Shown: piece by piece, positions 58,685 to 64,000 of the stretch | Layout: the number at the start of each line of letters is the position of its first letter | Position numbering within the stretch: the stretch's first letter is position 1 | From: Epichloe hybrida | Taxonomy: Eukaryota; Ascomycota; Sordariomycetes; Hypocreales; Clavicipitaceae | Direction of reading: 5' to 3' | Length of the DNA: 64,000 nt | Assembly: GCA_019022495.1 (NCBI GenBank) | Contig: JAFEKR010000008.1 | Span: 1,178,001 to 1,242,000 of the forward strand | The notes under the pieces: generated by a model | Database searches by the model: none | What the model saw: only the letters and a program-made list of their open reading frames with translations | Told to the model about the DNA's origin: nothing | Program-made: the position numbers and the translations under genes

Positions 58685-61640
58685 ATGTCCTGGCAACCGT
58701 CCCCAGACTCGGTGAGGCAGCTCGCTGCTTGCCTTAAAGATTCCCTGAGCGGCCTCGACAAGAACGCTCAAAAAAACGCTGAAGTGGTGCGTCCTCTCCC
58801 AACTAGCTCGGCTGACAGACAAAGACGGTGTTCTAATACTCGACTAGATGTTGCAACAAGCGAAGAACTCGCCAGACATAAACAACTACTTGGCCTACCT
58901 CTTTTCGAGCACACAGCCTCCAGAGGGGCTAGACTGTAGCGAAACTGACTACCACCTTGTGCGATCGGCCGCTGGTATTATGCTCAAGAACAATGTCAAG
59001 AACGAGTGGAAAACCATACCCGAAGAAAGCTTGAAATTCGTCCGAATGGCCGTTCCAATGGGCCTGCAAGACAAGAACATCCAAATTCGCAACTATGCTG
59101 GAAATATTGCGACCGAAGTGATACGAAGAGGTGGCTTGCTTACTTGGCCGGATCTGCTCCCTCAGTTGATAGACATGTTTGGAAACACTAGCGGCAATGT
59201 GTCCAACGAGGCCCAGGAGGGTGCCATGTCCGCCATGACAAAAATCTGCGAGGACAGTCCCCGGGTGTTCATAAAGGAGGTGAACGGACAGCGTCCGCTC
59301 AATCACGTACTCCCCCAGCTCATAGCCGCTACCAAGAGCCCGCTTGCAAAAGTCCGGGCTGGAGCTCTGACTGCGATAAACAATTTTACCCCCCGAGCAT
59401 CGCAAGCAATGCTGGATTCCGTTGACGACCTCTTGCAGCAGCTGTTTGTTCTCTCCAGCGACAGCAGTCACGATGTACGGCGCCAAGTATGTCGCGCCTT
59501 TGTTCATCTTGTTGAAACACGACCTGACAAGTTACAACCTCACATTGGCGGCTTGGTGGACTACCTCATCTCTCAGCAGAAAGGTGACGATGAGGACCTC
59601 GCACGTGAGGCAGCCGAATTTTGGTTGGCAGTTGGGGAGCATGGTGATTTGTGGCAGGGCCTCCAGCCATACCTGAACAAGATTATTCCCGTTCTGTTGG
59701 AGTGTATGATTTACAGCGGGGAAGATATTGCTCTTCTCGGTGGTGCCTCGGACGACGAGGACGAAGATGACAAAGAACAAGACATCAAGCCTGCATTTGC
59801 AAAGAAACATCTAAACCGAAACACCACCGCAAATGGTAATTCAGCTAACCAGAACGAGAGCGGTGATGCACAAGTCAAGAACACGGGGATGGATGATGAT
59901 CCTGAAGAGGGCGAGATCGATGACGAGCTCGACGATGGAGACGAAAACCCCGATGAAAGATGGACTCTTCGCAAATGTTCCGCAGCTGCCTTGGACGTCT
60001 TTGCAAAGGACTTTCGCAACCCTGTATTCGAAGCCATCTTCCCTTACTTGTCTCAGAATCTCAAACATGACGAATGGCCTCATCGTGAGGCAGCTGTTTT
60101 GGCCTTGGGTGCAGTAGCCGAGGGATGTATGGATGTCGTTGCGCCTCATCTCCCTCAACTCATGCCATATCTGATTTCACTACTTGAGGATCCTGAGCCA
60201 GTCGTTCGTCAGATCACGTGCTGGACCCTCGGCCGCTATTCTGAATGGGCCACAGAGCTTTCTGGGGGACAGAAAGAGCAGTACTTCGTGCCTCTGATGG
60301 ATGGCATTCTTAGGAAGATGCTTGACAGAAACAAGAAGGTCCAGGCAGCTGGCGCGTCTGCTTTTGCCAATATTGAATACAAGGCAGGCTCCCACCTGGA
60401 ACCATATTGCGGCCCTATCATCCAACAATTTGTTCGTTGCTTTGGCAAGTACAAGGACAAGAATATGTACGTCCTATACGACTGTGTGCAAACGCTGGCA
60501 GAACGCACTGGATCGCTCCTGGCCACCCCCGAGCTCAAAGACCAGCTGATGCCGGCTCTCAATGAGAGATATAACATCGTATCAGACCAGTCTAGAGAAG
60601 TTTTTCCTCTGCTCGAGTGTCTATCCTATGTCGCCTTGGCTTTGGGACCGTCGTTTGCCCCATATGCGCCACCCATCTTTGCTCGCTGCATCAACATTGT
60701 TCACATGAACCTGGAACAGAGCTTGGCTGCCGTAAGCAATGTCGGTTTCGATAGCCCCGACAAGGATTTCTTGGTCACCAGTCTCGACCTCCTGAGTGCA
60801 ATCATCCAGGCACTGGGAGAGGAACCATCAACGGAGCTCGTCAAGAATTCTCCCCAGCCCTTCTTTGAATTGCTCACATTCTGCATGGAAGACCCAACCG
60901 ATGAGGTCAGGCAGTCTGCCTACGCTTTGCTGGGAGATTGCGCAAACTTTGTTTATCACTTGATGCAGCCTCATCTCGATACCATAATACCTATTGCCCT
61001 CAAGCAGCTCGACCTGGATTCTATGCTCGACGATGAAGTTGGTGATGGATTTGGGGCTTACAACAACACCTGTTGGTCCATCGGCGAGATTACGATGCAG
61101 TATGGCAAAGGCATGGCGCAATGGGTTCCAGGGCTACTAAAACACCTTGTTGAAATCATGTGCAACCCCCGGGTGCCCAAGAGTCTCGCTGAGAACTCCG
61201 CTATTGCACTTGGCCGGCTTGGATTAGAAAATTCAGAACTCTTGGCCCCTGCTTTGCCGACCTTTGCCGAGGACTTTATCACTGTGATGAGCAATGTCGA
61301 CTCCACCGATGAGAAGGCTTCGGCTTTCAAAGGCTTCTCCATGGTTGTTGCTCAGAATCCCCAGGCGATTGAAAAGGTTCTACTAGACTACTTTGTAGCC
61401 TTGGCTCAATACGACGAGTCTGAGTTACCAGATACAATTAAGCAGGAACTTCACGACGTCTTTCAGCATGTAAGTTGTGTTTGAGACCTCGATGATCCTG
61501 TCTCCATCCGTTTATACTGACACAAATTGGCGAACAAGGTCCTCAGCGTGTATAAGCAAATGATGCCACAATTCAACGAATTCCTCGGACAGATGCGTCC
61601 TCAAGATCGTCAGACGCTCACCGTCAAATACTCTGTCTGA
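58685..61640 (+). CDS. KAP104: importin beta-2 / transportin
   Basis: Three exons, 58685-58786, 58848-61469 and 61539-61640, give 941 residues; introns are 61 and 69 nt. The N-terminus MSWQPSPDSVRQLAACLKDS and the block MLQQAKNSPDINNYLAYLF begin an array of HEAT repeats that runs the whole length. An acidic insert at about 335-400 (SDDEDEDDKEQD, DPEEGEIDDELDDGDENPD) is the H8 loop, which releases cargo on RanGTP binding. Later repeats include DEWPHREAAVLALGAVAEGC and DCVQTLAERTGSL. The last exon ends VYKQMMPQFNEFLGQMRPQD. Kap104 imports mRNA-binding proteins with PY-type signals into the nucleus. Length and loop fit the family closely. The final exon is a short one that a frame-only reading would miss. 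Confidence 0.96.
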
Positions 61641-64000
61641 AAAAGAAAATATTGAAAGTCGCGAGGCTTTTTATTTTTTTATTTTTTTAAAGACGAGACA
61701 AATCGAGACAGTGGCTACCCTGGACATACATCGTCCAAACATGTGCAGATGGAAACGACAACAGCATGTTAGGGTTTGGGACGGATATGGGAGGAAGGAA
61801 ATAAAGGGCACATGCACCAGAAATGAATCAGAAACATATTAGGAGGCTAAGATGGCTTATTTACTGTGCGAATGGTGCGGGTATACCAAGAGCTTTAGCT
61901 ACATGAAGGCTACGGATGGATGGATGGGTTTCACGCGCGCACGCACATAATTGGCATCTTCATGTCCTACGGGACTACACAACATCATCTAGGCATCTGA
62001 TGGTTCATTTATTAGATAGCAGTTTCGTAGATAGAGGCGACGTCGTCAAGCATGCCAAAATAGGCGAATGCAAAAAATATTGGGCCATCTACTAATACCT
62101 GCCTGGACGCGCCAAACCAACCCAGATAAAAAACAATTCAAGATTGCAAACGGGGACGAGCATGAGGCCACGCTTACTCCGTATCTTTTCAATAATTGCG
62201 TGGCGGATCAGATGCAACTCGCATGACGTTCAGAAATATCTTCCCCTGAAGCGCGGACGCGCTACATGTAGTATGGGTTTGATAATATGTAGAATAATAA
62301 TAATAATCGGACACTTGCATGCTGAAGTCGTTTGCAAGGATGAAAGCCATGTGATCTGAACGTCATCTCCGTGGGCCGTCATTCGCTGCCAAGGAGAGAC
62401 CCCTGCCCGGCCTTGTCCTCTGCGGGAGAAAGCCATCAACGAGGCCGTGTCTCATTGGCCAAAGAGAAATTGGGGCGCTGCTGTGCTGTAGCCTGTGACA
62501 ACTTGTTTTCGTGACGCATCGCTTTCATGGCAGAGAGAATCAGCCCACCATCATGCCGACAATGGATGTGCTGCAGAATCAGAATAACTCGGCACTTTTG
62601 CAAGCATGAAGCAAACGTCTTTTATCGGAGCACTCTCGTGAGAAGATGATAATATCGGACTTTGGACTTTTTTTGATGCTGCAACTCAGCCACGCTTCTA
62701 ATTAAAAACCGTGGATGTGGAACACCGACCGGAGGGAGCGGCGGATTGTCGGGCAGACGTCTAGACACGTCCTGCCCGTCGCAAGATTGCATGGCATCCA
62801 TCCGTCCGTGTGGTCTGCCAAGCCACAAAGGTTCAAAATTAGCGCTGCTCTTCGGCATCGCGGCTCAATGGGCAAATGTATGTGCCTTCCACCTGTTGGC
62901 CAGGGCAAGTTCTCGATCTAGCAATCTTTGAAGGCGACAAGCATGCTGGCGGCCAAAGAAAGCCCTGCCTGCGGTTTCCCTCTTGTACGAAGAAGAGAAA
63001 GAAAGGAAAGAAAGAGTTGCCGTTATCCGCAGACCCTGAAAGTAGTAGGGCTACCCCCGCCCCTACCTGATGCTGGATCCAATGGGCGACTGCTGATAAT
63101 AACTTGGTTGGCGAGGGGCGTCATGTTCATGTCGTGGGAAGGGGTCGTGGGAAGCAGTCCCTGCAAGCCGATGACCCAATGACCAGCTGCCCTTCCCCCC
63201 CCTCCCTTTTTTCTTTTTCTTTCTGTCTTCGCTGGAATCTGCCCGCTGACAACGTGGTTACTATTTCCAGTCGTCGGAGCAGGGTAGTTGCATATGACTT
63301 GTTGTTAGGAAGACAACTCTCTCAATAACGCATACATCCGTAGAACGGACCTGCACTACTCCGTACTACGGACTACATACATACATAGTAGTACTACAGA
63401 CCCGTCTACCGAAGCTATGTGCATACGGTTCGCTCACGTCCAGCGCGTGGGACACTGGCACACCGAGGGGATGGCAGCGCTCTCGTCATCTCCATTCCGA
63501 AGCCTCAAATCGAGCCCCAATTTAGAGCTGAGCTTCAATAGACTGGGAGTCCGCTGCACCAGCACTGTACACTAAAATAGTCAATGCTTGCGCCCGTGCC
63601 CCGTGCTTCTTTTTTGGATCCATCGTCGTGAGGGGCGAGGTGTTTTGCCCACCACGGTCGCTCATTGGGTCATCAGATTTGTCCTGAAGATAAGATCTGC
63701 CCTACATGTAATAACCTCAGGCACTAACCCCTTTTGTCGCCGGGCTGAGAGATGTGCCAGTTGCCGACTTTGGCGCTAGTGGCCATGGAACATTGTATTT
63801 CCGCCTCTTGCATCACCTCCATCACCTCTCCAAACACCCACCAACACCAATGGAGACGTGGCTCGACGTCATGTGCATGACTTCCCGTCTGCGTCGGACC
63901 GGACCAGATGCACGTCCAACCACGCACACAGACAACAAGACAGACAGACAGACCGACCGACCGACAGCGCACAGCCCATCGTCGAGGGCGAAAGCTAAAT
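61641..64000. other. window end, no supported gene
   Basis: About 2.4 kb. It holds A/T runs just after KAP104, TACTCCGTA-type 9-mers at about 62175-62183 and near 63355-63365, a small ATAATA run (about 62295-62310), and GACA/GACC tetranucleotide steps at about 63940-63965. Frames are short and without domains. A gene beyond 64000 may have its promoter here. Confidence 0.5.

Overview
The window reads as nuclear DNA of a filamentous ascomycete, most likely a sordariomycete of the order Hypocreales. The support is short introns (about 55 to 265 nt) with GTRNGT-like donors and YAG acceptors, compact genes of both orientations 0.3 to 2 kb apart, pyrimidine-rich 5' flanks, and typical fungal products (FarA/CTF1-like regulator, DUF6590 protein, ARE2-type sterol acyltransferase, Pba4-like chaperone). 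The genus assignment is inference. I see no transposon, CRISPR array, rRNA gene or convincing tRNA gene. Gene models below were spliced by hand from reading-frame continuity and splice signals.

Layout: 0.7-1.1 kb small membrane protein; 1.2-5.4 kb Mediator subunit Med11 (-) divergent from TFIID subunit TAF5 (+); 6.0-7.9 kb retromer sorting nexin Vps5; 8.2-10.0 kb mitochondrial ribosomal protein bL31m (-) divergent from a flavin-reductase-fold protein (+); 11.3-13.6 kb HSP90 with a leader intron; 14.3-16.2 kb sterol O-acyltransferase (-); 18.5-20.6 kb CHAT-domain (caspase-like) gene with a damaged or oddly spliced middle; 21.1-22.1 kb ELYS-like nucleoporin (-) abutting condensin SMC4 (+) at 22.1-26.3 kb; 27.3-29.3 kb ribosomal protein eS26 (-) divergent from ubiquitin-eS31 (+); 30.6-32.3 kb Nop56; 32.9-34.2 kb GH18 chitinase; 36.4-38.5 kb coiled-coil protein; 39.2-40.9 kb membrane-anchored lectin-like protein; 41.4-43.9 kb C6-type transcription factor; 44.9-46.6 kb two small unknown proteins; 47.6-49.7 kb coiled-coil protein with an apparent frameshift; 51.3-53.3 kb DUF6590 protein with eight exons; 54.1-55.2 kb short-chain dehydrogenase; 55.5-56.9 kb carnosine N-methyltransferase-like protein; 57.4-57.9 kb proteasome assembly chaperone 4; 58.7-61.6 kb transportin Kap104; the last 2.4 kb has no gene I can support.

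Most genes are housekeeping: Pol II transcription (Med11, TAF5), ribosome synthesis (eS26, ubiquitin-eS31, Nop56, bL31m), chromosome and pore structure (SMC4, ELYS, Kap104), chaperoning and proteasome assembly. They do not form a pathway cluster.

The most striking signal is coding damage between about 19.7 and 23.2 kb. ELYS and SMC4 run into each other head to head with both start codons missing, SMC4 lacks a large conserved block and switches frame around 23.1 kb, and the CHAT gene carries stops and a frame change. Essential genes should not look like this, so a local assembly collapse is my leading explanation, with real rearrangement as the alternative.
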